In this document: piece after piece, positions 27,182-37,734 of the stretch
Layout of the letters: the number at the start of each line of letters is the position of its first letter
Position numbering within the stretch: the first letter of the stretch is position 1
Assembly: GCF_001637205.1 (NCBI RefSeq)
Contig: NZ_LVJH01000016.1
Coordinates: 62,001-126,000, forward strand
Direction: 5' to 3'
Length of the DNA: 64,000 bases
Source: Paenibacillus glacialis
GTDB taxonomy: Bacteria > Bacillota > Bacilli > Paenibacillales > Paenibacillaceae
The notes under the pieces: generated by a model
Databases searched by the model: none
Told to the model about the DNA's origin: nothing
The model's input: only the letters and a program-made list of their open reading frames with translations
Program-made: the position numbers and the translations under genes

Positions 27182-27685
27182 ATGATGTCATTTGAAATTG
27201 TGAATTCTATACTTGAACGCCGTGGCGTTCGTATTGAAGATATTGCGGAAATCGTCTATGAATTACAATTGCCCTACCATCCTCAATTAATGATGGAAGA
27301 ATGCGTGGATAGTGTGAAAGCTGTCTTGAATAAGAGAGAAGTTCAGTATGCGTTGTATACAGGTATTGCTCTTGATGAATTAGCGGAACAGAAGTTACTA
27401 CCACAGCCTTTGCAATCCATCATGGAAGCTGATGAACCTCTCTATGGCGTAGATGAGACGATGGCACTTGGAATAACGAGTGTATATGGGATGATTGGGT
27501 TAACAAGTTTCGGATATCTAGATAAGGAAAAGATGGGAATTATCGCGTCATTGAATAATAATACAAGCGCTATCCATGTGTTTCTAGATGACTTGGTTGC
27601 AGGCCTAGCCGCAGCTGCTTCAGCAAGAATAGCCCATCGTTACAAGGGAGCAAAGAACTATTCAATTCCACTGGATATAGAATGA
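27182..27685 (+). CDS. pgpA: phosphatidylglycerophosphatase A (PgpA/YutG-like)
   Basis: A 167-residue protein matching the Firmicute PgpA/YutG type (VKAVLNKREVQYALYTGIALDELAE in the first half; VFLDDLVAGLAAAASARIAHR near the end). The enzyme would remove phosphate from phosphatidylglycerophosphate in phospholipid synthesis; Firmicute members lack the N-terminal membrane segments of E. coli PgpA and were sometimes called low-temperature requirement C. GGGGGG is 4-9 bases before the ATG; a second ATG is at 27185. Confidence 0.85.
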   Translation: MMSFEIVNSILERRGVRIEDIAEIVYELQLPYHPQLMMEECVDSVKAVLNKREVQYALYTGIALDELAEQKLLPQPLQSIMEADEPLYGVDETMALGITSVYGMIGLTSFGYLDKEKMGIIASLNNNTSAIHVFLDDLVAGLAAAASARIAHRYKGAKNYSIPLDIE

Positions 27686-27804
27686 GTATAGAACGATCAT
27701 ATCCATTTAAATCCAATACTATTTGTTGCGATTAAAAAGATAATTATGGTATCATGGGTTCATTATATGAGCTCAGAACTTGAGAGTAGGGGGCTTTTTG
27801 GAAA

Positions 27805-27993
27805 GTGTGGACGGTTATTTATATCGCACCTACCGCTAAGGTAGCAGAAATGATTCAGACCAAATTAACAGAAGAAGGTTTTTTGGTTCGAAGCCGTCCT
27901 GTCAATTTGTCCAAGCAACAGTATGAAATACAGGTTCCTTCTGGGGAACTAGAAGAAGTTCAAGAAGTACTTAATAGTATTTTACATCCGTAA
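27805..27993 (+). CDS. small conserved protein, DUF2007-like
   Basis: A 62-residue protein with beta-alpha-beta pattern (WTVIYIAPTAKVAEMIQTKL, then EGFLVRSRPV and YEIQVPSGELEEVQEVL), like the ferredoxin-fold DUF2007 domain. A short gene between dnaE and accD is typical in Bacillales; its function is unknown. GTG start 27805, with GTAGGGGG about 11 bases upstream. Confidence 0.78.
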   Translation: MWTVIYIAPTAKVAEMIQTKLTEEGFLVRSRPVNLSKQQYEIQVPSGELEEVQEVLNSILHP

Positions 27994-28076
27994 TATTCAA
28001 TATAATTGCTAGATGGTGTATAATAAAAGTTTGTGGATAGATCGTCCAACAAATTAACGGCTGAAGAGGTGTAGTT

Positions 28077-28967
28077 GTGTTTAAAGACTTATTTCAAAAG
28101 AAGAGAAAATACGCGACCATTCCTTCAGATCGTATGGGACGGGACAACAATCCAGAGGGCGATCGCCCGAGACGGGAAGTTCCAGAAGGCCTTATGAGCA
28201 AATGTGCCAAGTGTGGCACTATTCAGTACAGCAAGGAACTGGAGAAGAACCTGAAGGTTTGTACATCTTGTGGTTATCATATACGTCTGAATGCAAATGA
28301 ACGAATCCAAATAACTTTGGATGAAGAGGGATTTGAAGAGTTCGATAGGGACATGATATCGATAGATCCGCTTCAATTTCCTGGTTATGCTACCAAGCTA
28401 GAAGAGCAAGCAATGAAATCAGGTTTAAAAGAAGCGGTTATTACCGGACAAGGTACTCTTTGTGGGAATCCGGTTGTCGTAGCGGTTATGAGTTTTAATT
28501 TCTTCAGTGGAAGTATGGGATCTGTCGTTGGGGAGAAAATAACCCGAGCGATTGAGACCGCTATGGAAAGGCAATTGCCTCTCATCATCTTCTCTACCTC
28601 AGGTGGTGCAAGAATGCAGGAAAGTATTCTTAGCCTAATGCAGATGGCTAAGACAAGTGCGGCTCTTGCACGGTTTAACGAACAGGGAGGGTTATATATT
28701 TCTGTCATTACTGATCCAACAATGGGCGGTGTATCCGCAAGTTTTGCGACACTTGGTGATATAAATATTGCTGAACCTGGTGCTGTATTTGGATTTGCCG
28801 GTCGAATTGTTATTGAACAGACGATTCGTCAGAAATTACCGGATGATTTCCAAACGGCAGAATATAATATGGCACATGGACAATTGGACTTAGTGACACA
28901 CCGCAAAGAGATGCGTGGAATGCTTGCTAAGCTCATAGAATTTCATACAATAAAGGGGGAATTTTAA
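28077..28967 (+). CDS. accD: acetyl-CoA carboxylase carboxyltransferase subunit beta
   Basis: A 296-residue subunit transferring the carboxyl from biotin to acetyl-CoA, the first step of fatty acid synthesis. A four-cysteine zinc ribbon (CAKCGTIQ...CTSCGYH, about residues 42-65) is followed by the crotonase-like carboxyltransferase core ([19 protein letters not shown]). The GTG start follows GAAGAGGTG. It ends one base before accA starts, so the two subunits are translationally coupled and made in equal amounts. Confidence 0.97.
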   Translation: MFKDLFQKKRKYATIPSDRMGRDNNPEGDRPRREVPEGLMSKCAKCGTIQYSKELEKNLKVCTSCGYHIRLNANERIQITLDEEGFEEFDRDMISIDPLQFPGYATKLEEQAMKSGLKEAVITGQGTLCGNPVVVAVMSFNFFSGSMGSVVGEKITRAIETAMERQLPLIIFSTSGGARMQESILSLMQMAKTSAALARFNEQGGLYISVITDPTMGGVSASFATLGDINIAEPGAVFGFAGRIVIEQTIRQKLPDDFQTAEYNMAHGQLDLVTHRKEMRGMLAKLIEFHTIKGEF

Positions 28968-29972
28968 ATGGCAGCTGAATTGCCTTTTGAATTACCTCTT
29001 ATAGAGATGCGCAAAAAGATCGACGAATTAAAGGTGTTTGGTCAGGAAAAAGGTATTGATTTTACGGATGAAATTTCTAGACTGGAAGAACGTTATAGTA
29101 AATTGGAAGAAGAAATTTATTCCAATATTTCAGCGCCTCAGAAAATGCATCTTGCAAGACATCAACAGCGCCCAACATCACTGGATTTAATTCAGCTTAT
29201 TTTCACTGATTTTGTTGAACTTCATGGTGATCGATTGTTTGGTGATGACCTCGCCGTTGTTGGTGGGATCGCGACCTTAAATGGTGTGCCCGTGACTGTT
29301 ATAGGACAGCAACGTGGCAAGGATACCAAAGATAATATTGCACGTTTTTTTGGGAGCTCACACCCTGAAGGGTTTAGAAAATCTCTCAGGCTCATGAAAC
29401 AAGCGGACAAGTTTAAACGTCCGATCATAACTTTTATTGATACTAAGGGAGCTTATCCTGGGAATACTGCAGAAGAGAGAGGTCAATCTGAAGCGATTGC
29501 TCGAAATCTACGGGAAATGTCCATTCTTGGCGTACCTGTTGTTTGTGTAGTTATCGGTGAGGGTGGAAGTGGCGGAGCGCTGGGTTTGGCTGTGGGTAAC
29601 CGTGTCCTTATGTTAGAACATGCCATTTATTCAGTTATTTCTCCGAATGGTGCTGCATCCATTCTGTGGAAAGATGCATCACGTGCTGATCAAGCGGCTG
29701 AAGCTATGAAGATTACGGCGCAAGATCTACTTCAATTTGAAGTGATTGAAGAGATCATCCCTGAGCCTCAAGGTGGAGCCCAACGAGATTACGAGTTAAC
29801 AGCAAGTAATATTAAAGATAGTCTGTGCCGTCACTTGAAAGAGTTGTCTGCAATGGATATGAATGCATTAAAAGAAGATCGTTATTCGAAGTTTAGGAAG
29901 ATAGGGAAGGTTACTTTTGAACGGTCTTTAGATACTGATTTAGTGGACACCCAATTTATGGGTGATAATTAA
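28968..29972 (+). CDS. accA: acetyl-CoA carboxylase carboxyltransferase subunit alpha
   Basis: A 334-residue partner of AccD forming the alpha2beta2 carboxyltransferase. The first ~80 residues are helical; the core shows [22 protein letters not shown] and [14 protein letters not shown] (oxyanion holes). AAGGGGGAA precedes the ATG. In B. subtilis pfkA follows accA; here pyk does. Confidence 0.97.
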   Translation: MAAELPFELPLIEMRKKIDELKVFGQEKGIDFTDEISRLEERYSKLEEEIYSNISAPQKMHLARHQQRPTSLDLIQLIFTDFVELHGDRLFGDDLAVVGGIATLNGVPVTVIGQQRGKDTKDNIARFFGSSHPEGFRKSLRLMKQADKFKRPIITFIDTKGAYPGNTAEERGQSEAIARNLREMSILGVPVVCVVIGEGGSGGALGLAVGNRVLMLEHAIYSVISPNGAASILWKDASRADQAAEAMKITAQDLLQFEVIEEIIPEPQGGAQRDYELTASNIKDSLCRHLKELSAMDMNALKEDRYSKFRKIGKVTFERSLDTDLVDTQFMGDN

Positions 29973-30070
29973 TATGATAAAGGTCCTATACAAAACCTTC
30001 CTCATGTAGTAGATTTAGTTGTTGAAAAGATATGTTAAAGAGAGATCTTTTAAAAACGGAGGAAATCATA

Positions 30071-31504
30071 ATGCGCAAAACTAAAATTGTTTGTACGATT
30101 GGTCCAGCAAGTGAATCATTAGAGAATATTAAAAAGTTAATTATGGCGGGAATGAACGTTGCACGATTAAACTTTTCACATGGTGACTTTGATGAACATG
30201 GCAATCGAATTAATGTCATTCGCCAAGCCTCACAGGAATTGGGCAAGACTGTTGCCATCCTATTAGATACTAAAGGTCCAGAAATCCGTACAGGTAAGCT
30301 CGCAGTTGAGCCAATTGAACTTGTACAAGATGAATACATTACATTGACTACGGAAGAAATTTTGGGAGACAAGAATCGTATCTCCATCACATATGCCGAC
30401 CTTCCAAGTGATGTTGAACCGGGTTCTACCATCTTGATCGATGATGGTTTGATTGGTTTGACGGTTGTGGAAGTTCAAGGAACAGAAATCAAGTGCCTTA
30501 TTGTTAATGGAGGTACGATTAAGAGTAAAAAAGGCGTTAACGTGCCAGGTGTTCGTATTTCTCTTCCAGGTATCACAGAGAAAGACGCTAACGATATCAT
30601 TTTTGGAATCGGACAAGACATCGATTTTATTGCCGCTTCATTCGTTCGTAAAGCGAGTGACGTGCTTGAGATTCGTGAATTGTTAGAGCGTCATAATGCT
30701 GGCCATATCAACATCATCTCCAAGATTGAAAACCAAGAAGGCGTTGATAATCTTGATGAAATTCTTGCAGTATCTGATGGATTGATGGTTGCACGTGGAG
30801 ATCTGGGTACAGAAATTCCTGCAGAAGACGTACCATTGGTACAAAAAATGATGATTGAAAAAGCAAACTGGGCAGGTAAACCTGTCATTACAGCTACGCA
30901 GATGTTGGATTCTATGCAACGTAATCCACGTCCAACTCGCGCTGAAGCAAGTGACGTAGCTAATGCTATTTTTGACGGAACAGATGCAATTATGTTGTCT
31001 GGTGAAACAGCAGCAGGGAAATATCCAGTTGAATCCGTTCTTACCATGTCACGTATTGCTGAAAAAGCTGAATCGGCTTTGAATTATCGTGAATTATTCT
31101 TGAAACAAAGCACAATTCAAGAAACAACAATCACAGAAGCGATTAGCCAAGCGGTTACTATTTCTGCATTGGATTTGAATGCAAAAGCAATTATTTCTTC
31201 AACTGAGACTGGTCACACGGCACGTGTCGTTTCTAAATACCGTCCAGAAGCTCCTATTATCGCTGTAACAACAGAAGATCGTACGATGCGTCGTCTGACT
31301 CTTACATGGGGAGTAACGCCTGTTAAGGGTAAACTAGCGTCTACAACGGATGAGATGTTTGATTATGCGATACAAGGTGGAATTAATTCTGGGCTTGTTA
31401 ACGAAGGTGATCTTGTTGTGATCACAGCAGGTGTTCCTTTGGGACGTTCAGGTTCAACTAACCTTATTAAAGTGAGCGTTATTAATAAAGGTAAATTGCT
31501 CTAA
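30071..31504 (+). CDS. pyk: pyruvate kinase
   Basis: A 477-residue glycolytic enzyme converting PEP and ADP to pyruvate and ATP. Motifs: [11 protein letters not shown] start, [22 protein letters not shown], the active-site region [12 protein letters not shown] and ATQMLDSMQ. The C-terminal ~110-residue PEP-utiliser-like extension present in B. subtilis Pyk (585 residues) is absent. ATG 30071 follows CGGAGG; the frame opens at 30032 without a ribosome site. Co-transcription with accA is possible. Confidence 0.97.
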   Translation: MRKTKIVCTIGPASESLENIKKLIMAGMNVARLNFSHGDFDEHGNRINVIRQASQELGKTVAILLDTKGPEIRTGKLAVEPIELVQDEYITLTTEEILGDKNRISITYADLPSDVEPGSTILIDDGLIGLTVVEVQGTEIKCLIVNGGTIKSKKGVNVPGVRISLPGITEKDANDIIFGIGQDIDFIAASFVRKASDVLEIRELLERHNAGHINIISKIENQEGVDNLDEILAVSDGLMVARGDLGTEIPAEDVPLVQKMMIEKANWAGKPVITATQMLDSMQRNPRPTRAEASDVANAIFDGTDAIMLSGETAAGKYPVESVLTMSRIAEKAESALNYRELFLKQSTIQETTITEAISQAVTISALDLNAKAIISSTETGHTARVVSKYRPEAPIIAVTTEDRTMRRLTLTWGVTPVKGKLASTTDEMFDYAIQGGINSGLVNEGDLVVITAGVPLGRSGSTNLIKVSVINKGKLL

Positions 31505-31535
31505 ATTAGTTGTACAGAATGTATGATATAGAGAG

Positions 31536-31573
31536 TAACGGCCTAAGAAATAAATAGGTCGTTATTTTTTTTT
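31536..31573 (+). terminator. terminator after pyk
   Basis: TAACGGCCT (31536-31544) pairs with AGGTCGTTA (31556-31564) with one G-T pair; a run of T follows. Confidence 0.8.
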
Positions 31574-31679
31574 AATTAAAACCCTTATTGGAATGGCCTG
31601 AATCGACTAAACTGGAAAATTGCATGTGAGTATACTATGCTTTATAAGTATAGATATGGTCTAAGGGAGGGTTACGGGT

Positions 31680-32072
31680 ATGTGGAAGTGGATTTTAGGT
31701 TTAATTATAATTGTTGCAATGATAGAGTTTTACGTATTTGATTTTGTTATAGGTAGATTTGGTGGAATGAATACATTTCTTCTTACATTATTTACTTCTG
31801 CCGTAGGTCTCGTGATGATGCGATTTGAAGGACGAAAGGTATTGGAAGATGCTCGTTCACAAATGCAGAATAGACAAATTCCTGGGAGAACTTTAGTTGA
31901 TGGGTTAAGTATTTTTATTGGGGGACTTTTTTTAGTATTGCCTGGTTTTTTCACGGATGTCGTTGGATTTACAATGATATTTCCGCTGACACGCCCAATC
32001 TATCGTCTTTTCATTCTTAGATGGCTAAAGAAAAAGATGAAGAATGGGAATATGACGGTGTACAGAAGATAA
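31680..32072 (+). CDS. fxsA: FxsA-family membrane protein
   Basis: A 130-residue protein with three to four membrane segments and the FxsA core (EFYVFDFVIGRFG; GGLFLVLPGFFTDVVG; PLTRPIYRLF). E. coli FxsA overexpression counters phage T7 exclusion by F plasmids; the normal role is unknown. In B. subtilis the orthologue also lies just after pyk. Confidence 0.9.
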   Translation: MWKWILGLIIIVAMIEFYVFDFVIGRFGGMNTFLLTLFTSAVGLVMMRFEGRKVLEDARSQMQNRQIPGRTLVDGLSIFIGGLFLVLPGFFTDVVGFTMIFPLTRPIYRLFILRWLKKKMKNGNMTVYRR

Positions 32073-32355
32073 AGTAGAAGATTGAAGATAGAAGTAAAGG
32101 GGAGACCAATACTAAGCAGCTTGTCTCCTATATTCATAAGAATGAAAAGGCTTCCAAAATAAATTCTTTATGATGCTGATAAAACAATTTAATGCGATAA
32201 GTAGCTTTGAAAATGTTCACATATCAGACAAAATCCAGTATGATGTTAGAAGGTTTACTCTGGATGTTAGATTTTTAGTGTTTAAGAATGTAAATGTTTT
32301 CATTGATGCGGATAGCCTTCTTAAAAATACGTTTTCACAAAAGGAGAGATGTACG

Positions 32356-33468
32356 ATGACGGCAACCAAAGGATTGGAAGGTATCGTAGCTGCAACTTCA
32401 TCCATTAGTTCGATCGTGGATGGTGTGCTGACATATCGCGGATATGATATTAATGACTTAGCGTTACATGCTAGTTTTGAAGAAGTCGCTTATTTATTAT
32501 GGTTCGGTAAGTTACCTAATGTTCAAGAATTATATGACCTGAAGCAAGATTTGGATACTTTTGCACCAATCCCTCAGACATTGATAGAACAGATGAAGTT
32601 GTATCCTAAAGATACAAATACGATGGCTGCACTTCGTACTGCTATTTCCGCCCTTGCTTTATATGACGAAGAAGCAGATGATATGAATCGTACGATTAAT
32701 GAGAAGAAGGCAATAAAGCTTCAGGCGCAATTGCCGACGATTGTAGCTGCTCTCTCCCGTATTCGCCAAGGAAAAGAACCAGTTCAACCTCAAAAGGGAC
32801 TGTCTATTGCAGAAAATTTTCTGTTTATGTTAAGAGGCGAGCAACCAGATGAGACTTCCATTAAGGCTTTGGATCAAGCGCTTGTGCTTCATGCTGATCA
32901 CGAATTTAATGCTTCTACGTTTGCAGGTCGTGTAACGGTAGCAACACTCTCTGATATATATTCCGGAGTTACTTCTGCTATCGGAGCCCTAAAGGGACCT
33001 CTTCATGGCGGAGCTAATGAAGCAGTGATGAGAATGTTGGAGAAAATTGGTGGGATCGATCAAGTTGAAAGCTATATTCAAGACAAGTTAAACAAACGTG
33101 AAATCATTATGGGATTCGGACATCGGGTATATAAGAATGGAGATCCGCGAGCCAAATATCTTCAAACGATGTCACGTGAACTTAGTGAAATGAAAGGCAA
33201 TTCTGATTTGTATGAAATGTCTGTAAAGATTGAAGAGATGGTAACTGGACAAAAAGGTTTAAAACCAAATGTTGATTTCTATTCTGCTTCGGTATATACA
33301 CAGCTTGGAATAGAAAGTGAATTGTTTACACCGATCTTTGCGATTAGTCGTGTATCTGGATGGACAGCACACATTCTTGAACAATGGGAATCGAACCGAA
33401 TCATCCGTCCACGTGCTGAATATATAGGGTTACATGATCAGAAGTATATTTCTATTGAATTGCGTTAA
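32356..33468 (+). CDS. citZ: citrate synthase
   Basis: A 370-residue citrate synthase condensing acetyl-CoA and oxaloacetate. Catalytic residues are visible: His in HADHEFNAST (about residue 179), His in GFGHRVYK (about 256) and Asp in VDFYSASVY (about 307). ATG 32356 has AAGGAGAG about 7 bases upstream; the open frame from 32170 would add 62 non-homologous residues. First of the citZ-icd-mdh cluster, as in B. subtilis, where CcpC and CcpA control it. Confidence 0.97.
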   Translation: MTATKGLEGIVAATSSISSIVDGVLTYRGYDINDLALHASFEEVAYLLWFGKLPNVQELYDLKQDLDTFAPIPQTLIEQMKLYPKDTNTMAALRTAISALALYDEEADDMNRTINEKKAIKLQAQLPTIVAALSRIRQGKEPVQPQKGLSIAENFLFMLRGEQPDETSIKALDQALVLHADHEFNASTFAGRVTVATLSDIYSGVTSAIGALKGPLHGGANEAVMRMLEKIGGIDQVESYIQDKLNKREIIMGFGHRVYKNGDPRAKYLQTMSRELSEMKGNSDLYEMSVKIEEMVTGQKGLKPNVDFYSASVYTQLGIESELFTPIFAISRVSGWTAHILEQWESNRIIRPRAEYIGLHDQKYISIELR

Positions 33469-33520
33469 GCTTACAAAATAGATGAACTGACATGGTAGTA
33501 ACACTACAAAAAACTAAGCT

Positions 33521-33606
33521 TATGCTTTCGAAGTAATTTTTTCGTAGAATTGACTTGGATGTTATGCTAATAAAAAAGATTATGCTTCCGAAGTAAGTTT
33601 TTTTCG
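33521..33606. repeat. tandem direct repeat between citZ and icd
   Basis: TATGCTTTCGAAGTAATTTT (then TTCG) at about 33521-33544 is repeated as TATGCTTCCGAAGTAAGTTT (then TTTTCG) at about 33581-33606. Both copies have a central TTCGAAG/TCCGAAG and a T-run ending in CG. It fills most of the 190-base spacer before icd. Confidence 0.6.
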
Positions 33607-33659
33607 AAGAATAATCATGAAGTAATACACAAAAAAACTTTTTAGGAGGATACAAATAC

Positions 33660-34955
33660 ATGTTTAAACTAGAAAAGTACGCACTTCCAACCGAGGGTGA
33701 CAAGATTGAGATTCAAGATGGGGTACTAAAGGTTCCGAATTTTCCAATCATTCCGTTTATTGAAGGGGATGGAACAGGACGCGATATCTGGAAAGCTTCC
33801 AAACGTGTACTTGATGCTGCAGTAGATAAAGCTTATGGCGGTTCTAAGAAAATTGCTTGGTATGAAGTGTTTGCAGGTGAGAAAGCTTTCAATGAGTACG
33901 GAGAATGGCTTCCGAACGATACGTTAGAAGCTATCCGTGAATATATCGTAGCGATCAAAGGACCTTTGACAACACCAATTGGTGGAGGAATTCGCTCCTT
34001 GAACGTGGCGTTGCGCCAAGAATTAGACTTGTACGTATGTTTGCGTCCAGTTCGTTATTTCAAAGGTGTACCTTCCCCAGTTAAACGTCCTGATCTAGTA
34101 GATATGGTCATCTTCCGTGAGAATACAGAAGATATCTATGCGGGTATTGAATACAAAGAAGGTTCCGATGAAGTGAAGAAATTGATCACATTTCTTCAGG
34201 ATGAAATGGGAGTGAAGAATATCCGTTTCCCAGAAACATCAGGGATCGGTATCAAGCCAGTATCTGAGGATGGCTCCAAACGTCTAGTGCGCGCTGCAGT
34301 TGAATATGCGATCGAGCATGGACGTAAGAGTGTAACGCTGGTACATAAAGGTAACATCATGAAATATACTGAGGGTGCCTTTAAGAACTGGGGATATGAA
34401 GTAGCTGAACAGGAGTTCGGGGATAAAGTATTCACATGGGCTCAATACGATATTATTAAGGAAAAAGATGGCGAAGAGGCAGCAAACGCAGCTCAGAATG
34501 AAGCTTTAGCGGCTGGTAAGATCCTTATTAAGGATGCTATTGCTGACATCGCTTTGCAACAAGTTCTAACACGTCCGACTGACTTTGATGTGATTGCTAC
34601 ACTAAACCTGAACGGTGATTATCTATCTGATGCTCTTGCAGCGCAGATTGGTGGAATTGGTATTGCTCCAGGAGCTAATATCAACTATCTTACTGGACAC
34701 GCTATTTTTGAAGCTACGCATGGTACAGCTCCGAAATATGCAGATAAGGATCTTGTTAATCCAGGTTCAGTTGTTCTATCGGGCGTTATGTTGCTTGAGC
34801 ATTTGGGTTGGAAGGAAGCAGCAGATCTTATTTATAAAGGTATGGAGACTTCCATTAACGATAAGATTGTTACTTATGATTTCGCTCGTCAAATGGATGG
34901 CGCTACAGAAGTTAAATGTTCAGAGTTCGCAGATCAAGTTATTAAAAATATGTAG
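33660..34955 (+). CDS. icd: isocitrate dehydrogenase (NADP-dependent)
   Basis: A 431-residue enzyme oxidatively decarboxylating isocitrate to 2-oxoglutarate. Substrate-binding [15 protein letters not shown] (about residues 106-120, with the regulatory serine position), [11 protein letters not shown] and the cofactor region [10 protein letters not shown] are visible. Length fits the bacterial NADP type. AGGAGG precedes the ATG. Mid-gene of citZ-icd-mdh; mdh starts 23 bases on. Confidence 0.97.
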   Translation: MFKLEKYALPTEGDKIEIQDGVLKVPNFPIIPFIEGDGTGRDIWKASKRVLDAAVDKAYGGSKKIAWYEVFAGEKAFNEYGEWLPNDTLEAIREYIVAIKGPLTTPIGGGIRSLNVALRQELDLYVCLRPVRYFKGVPSPVKRPDLVDMVIFRENTEDIYAGIEYKEGSDEVKKLITFLQDEMGVKNIRFPETSGIGIKPVSEDGSKRLVRAAVEYAIEHGRKSVTLVHKGNIMKYTEGAFKNWGYEVAEQEFGDKVFTWAQYDIIKEKDGEEAANAAQNEALAAGKILIKDAIADIALQQVLTRPTDFDVIATLNLNGDYLSDALAAQIGGIGIAPGANINYLTGHAIFEATHGTAPKYADKDLVNPGSVVLSGVMLLEHLGWKEAADLIYKGMETSINDKIVTYDFARQMDGATEVKCSEFADQVIKNM

Positions 34956-34977
34956 TCATATAGGGGAGCATTTGATT

Positions 34978-35919
34978 ATGGGATTAAAGAGAAATAAAAT
35001 ATCCGTGGTTGGTGCTGGATTTACCGGTGCTACAACTGCACTAATGTTAGCGCAAAAGGAACTTGGGGATGTTGTATTAATTGATATTCCTCAGCTTGAG
35101 AACCCAACTAAAGGTAAGGCGCTTGATATGATGGAAGCGAGTCCTGTTCAAGGATTCGATAGCCAAATTATCGGTACGTCTAACTATGAAGATGCAGCTG
35201 ATTCCGATGTTGTTATTATTACGGCAGGTATTGCTCGCAAACCTGGGATGAGTCGTGATGACCTTGTGAATACAAATGCAGGGATCGTGAAGTCAGTTTG
35301 TGAGAATATTAAGAAATATGCTCCGAACTCTATCGTTATCATTTTAAGTAATCCTGTGGACGCTATGACTTATGTGGCATATAACGCTCTTGGATTCCCT
35401 AAGAATCGTGTCATTGGTCAATCGGGCGTTCTTGATACAGCGCGCTATTGTACGTTCATTGCACAAGAGTTGAATGTATCTGTTGAAGACGTTCGTGGAT
35501 TTGTATTAGGTGGACATGGAGATGACATGGTACCTCTAGTTCGCTATTCAAGCGTTGGTGGAATTCCGATTGATACACTAATCAGTTCTGAGCGTATTGA
35601 AGCGATCGTTCAACGTACACGTGTAGGTGGCGGCGAAATCGTAAACTTACTGGGTAACGGTAGTGCTTATTATGCGCCTGCAGCGTCCTTGGTACAAATG
35701 ACGGAAGCTATTTTGAAGGATAAGAAACGTATTATTCCAGTTATTGCTTTGCTTGAAGGAGAGTATGGCTACGACGGCCTATTTATGGGCGTACCTACGA
35801 TTCTTGGTGGGGATGGAATTGAGAAGATATTTGAACTAGAGTTGACTGCTGATGAGAAATTAGCATTGGAAAAATCGGCCGATTCTGTTCGAAATGTTAT
35901 TTCGGTGGTTACGGTCTAA
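34978..35919 (+). CDS. mdh: malate dehydrogenase
   Basis: A 313-residue LDH-like malate dehydrogenase, interconverting malate and oxaloacetate with NAD. The Rossmann loop is GAGFTGAT (about residue 13); VLDTARY (about residue 152) and GGHGDDMVP with the catalytic histidine (about residue 180) follow. ATG 34978 follows GGGGAG; a longer overlapping frame inside icd is not the true start. Last gene of the TCA cluster. Confidence 0.97.
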   Translation: MGLKRNKISVVGAGFTGATTALMLAQKELGDVVLIDIPQLENPTKGKALDMMEASPVQGFDSQIIGTSNYEDAADSDVVIITAGIARKPGMSRDDLVNTNAGIVKSVCENIKKYAPNSIVIILSNPVDAMTYVAYNALGFPKNRVIGQSGVLDTARYCTFIAQELNVSVEDVRGFVLGGHGDDMVPLVRYSSVGGIPIDTLISSERIEAIVQRTRVGGGEIVNLLGNGSAYYAPAASLVQMTEAILKDKKRIIPVIALLEGEYGYDGLFMGVPTILGGDGIEKIFELELTADEKLALEKSADSVRNVISVVTV

Positions 35920-35969
35920 TAGAAATGTAATAGTATAAGGTACAAGACACTGTAGAAGTGTCAAAGTTA

Positions 35970-36021
35970 TGAAAGAAGAAGTCTCTATGTCTTTTAAAGA
36001 CGTGAGACTTCTTTCTTTTCA
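35970..36021 (+). terminator. terminator after mdh
   Basis: AGAAGTCTC pairs with GAGACTTCT, extended by A/T pairs, followed by TTCTTTTC. Confidence 0.65.
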
Positions 36022-36087
36022 TTCATAGGTACGTTATACTTAGTGTGATAATTATCACAGAATACAGATTTTGGGAGGGTATTTTCT

Positions 36088-36513
36088 ATGTGGACGATCA
36101 TGAGTTTTGTACATATCTTAGGAGCATTATCAGTTGGGTTCTACCTGTTATTGCCGTTTATCGTGAGTAAGATGTCAACGTTGTCGTTGCCAGCTCAAGA
36201 AGGCACGGCTGTAGCGATTCGTAGTTTTAATATTTTCGCTCAAGTAGGGTTGCTAATTCAGTTTATTACGGGTGGCTATCTTATGTCGCAAGGTGATTAT
36301 TCTGTAGCTTGGATGATTGTTACTTGTGTACTTATCATTGCCCTATTCGCAATTAGTGGAATGATGAGCAGACCATTGAAGTCAGCAGTTGCGAAAATCA
36401 AGGAAAAGAAAGATATTTCAGCTGAAGCAGGGAAATTGCGGATGATGAGTGCGATCCTCGCAGTTTGTCTACTTGTGATGGTATACTTCATGGTATTTAA
36501 CACGGTCATTTAA
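36088..36513 (+). CDS. four-segment membrane protein of unknown function
   Basis: A 141-residue protein with four predicted membrane segments (about residues 5-25, 45-65, 74-92, 119-138). A histidine in the first segment (SFVHILGAL) and the general pattern recall DUF2269/CopD-like proteins, but I cannot assign a family. GGGAGGG precedes the ATG. Monocistronic. Confidence 0.7.
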   Translation: MWTIMSFVHILGALSVGFYLLLPFIVSKMSTLSLPAQEGTAVAIRSFNIFAQVGLLIQFITGGYLMSQGDYSVAWMIVTCVLIIALFAISGMMSRPLKSAVAKIKEKKDISAEAGKLRMMSAILAVCLLVMVYFMVFNTVI

Positions 36514-36698
36514 TACATTTTTTAAAAGAGAGAATGTCCTGTCATTTATTTCGGGGTATTCTTTTTTTTGTGTAAAAATAATAATTTCGAGATCCTGATC
36601 GTTCGATAATTTAATATTTGGAACAATTGTTGGTTGAAGAATAGTTGAGACGGATTGTTGTCATCCTAATAAAGATAGTTTTAGAAGGGAGAATGATC

Positions 36699-37565
36699 AT
36701 GTCGGGACAACAACCTAAAAAAACCTTACCAGCACAGCACCAGAATCAACAGCCAGGAGTGGAGAGTAAGATGAATCCTCTTCCTATCTTCGAATCGCTA
36801 AACTACAAGGCGGCCGGGAAATTACAAGGGAAAGTAGCGATAATAACGGGAGGAGATAGTGGGATTGGGCGAGCCACTGCTGTTGCTTTTGCTAAGGAAG
36901 GAGCAGATCTGTCTGTTCTGTATTTGAATGAACATGATGATGCGTTGGAAACACAACGACAAGTGGAACAAGAAGGCCGAAAGTGCATTTTAATTGCTGG
37001 AGATATTGGAGATGAAGAGGTCTGTAAAGCTTCCGTTAAACAAACAATGGATCAGTTCGGACAAATCGATATTCTAGTCAATAATGCAGCTGAACAACAT
37101 CCACAGCAAAGAATCGAGGATATTACGAAAGAACAATTGGAGCGGACGTTCCAAACGAATATATTTAGTATGTTCTACATGACCAAGGTGGTTATGCCAC
37201 ATCTGAAGAGTGGAAGTAGCATTATAAATACGGCATCCATTACAGCGTTTAAAGGGAATGCTACACTCCTTGATTATTCGGCGACAAAAGGTGCGATTGT
37301 TAGTTTTACTCGTTCCCTTTCAATGAACGTTATAGACAAGGGTATTCGTGTCAATGCCGTTGCTCCAGGTCCGATCTGGACACCACTGATTCCATCTACC
37401 TTTGATGCTGAGAAAGTGAGCGAGTTCGGTGGTAGTCAGCCAATGAAACGTCCGGGTCAGCCTGAAGAAGTAGCACCAGCTTATGTATATCTAGCTTCAA
37501 ATGATTCCTCATATGTGAGTGGACAAGTGATCCATGTCAATGGTGGGGAAGTTGTGAACGGTTAA
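36699..37565 (+). CDS. SDR-family oxidoreductase (general stress protein 39/YhxC type)
   Basis: A 288-residue short-chain dehydrogenase. After a polar ~45-residue extension (QQPKKTLPAQHQNQQPG), the NAD(P)-binding GGDSGIGRA (about residues 57-65), NNAAEQ and the catalytic S...YSATK (about residues 185-200) follow. The extension and the EQHPQ motif mark the subgroup containing B. subtilis YdaD and YhxC. Substrate unknown; some relatives are general stress proteins. ATG 36699 is preferred with AGAAGGGAGA upstream. Confidence 0.92.
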   Translation: MSGQQPKKTLPAQHQNQQPGVESKMNPLPIFESLNYKAAGKLQGKVAIITGGDSGIGRATAVAFAKEGADLSVLYLNEHDDALETQRQVEQEGRKCILIAGDIGDEEVCKASVKQTMDQFGQIDILVNNAAEQHPQQRIEDITKEQLERTFQTNIFSMFYMTKVVMPHLKSGSSIINTASITAFKGNATLLDYSATKGAIVSFTRSLSMNVIDKGIRVNAVAPGPIWTPLIPSTFDAEKVSEFGGSQPMKRPGQPEEVAPAYVYLASNDSSYVSGQVIHVNGGEVVNG

Positions 37566-37571
37566 AGCTAG

Positions 37572-37617
37572 ACGTAAGGCCCTTACCCGATATGTTATCA
37601 AGGGAAGGGCTTTATTT
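37572..37617 (+). terminator. terminator after the SDR gene
   Basis: AAGGCCCTTACCC pairs imperfectly with GGGAAGGGCTT, followed by TATTT. Confidence 0.6.
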
Positions 37618-37618
37618 A

Positions 37619-37720
37619 AATATAAGAAAGTATATGTTTCACTCTTATACTAACGCTTATATTTCAACGCTAATCGTTGCTATGCGCGCCAAAGGACGGC
37701 ATAGCCGCTTATGCTTGATT
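37619..37720. repeat. AT-rich inverted repeat (uninterrupted copy) and adjacent hairpin
   Basis: AAATATAAG (37618-37626) faces CTTATATTT (37656-37664), a perfect 9-bp inverted repeat enclosing the 24-base unit also found at 19835-19858. Next comes GCTATGC...GGCATAGC, a hairpin around 37679-37706. Both are probably dispersed intergenic repeats. Confidence 0.6.
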
Positions 37721-37734
37721 GTATTCGCTTAGGA

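Noticed and set aside
32100..32140. GGGGAGACC...TGTCTCCT hairpin after fxsA as terminator
   Set aside because: The stem is short and lacks a T-run; too weak to list.
32170..32355. N-terminal extension of citrate synthase
   Set aside because: The extra residues are not like the family, and a good ribosome site precedes ATG 32356.
34615..34977. Long upstream extension of the mdh frame inside icd
   Set aside because: It overlaps icd in another frame; the conserved MDH N-terminus and a GGGGAG site place the start at 34978.
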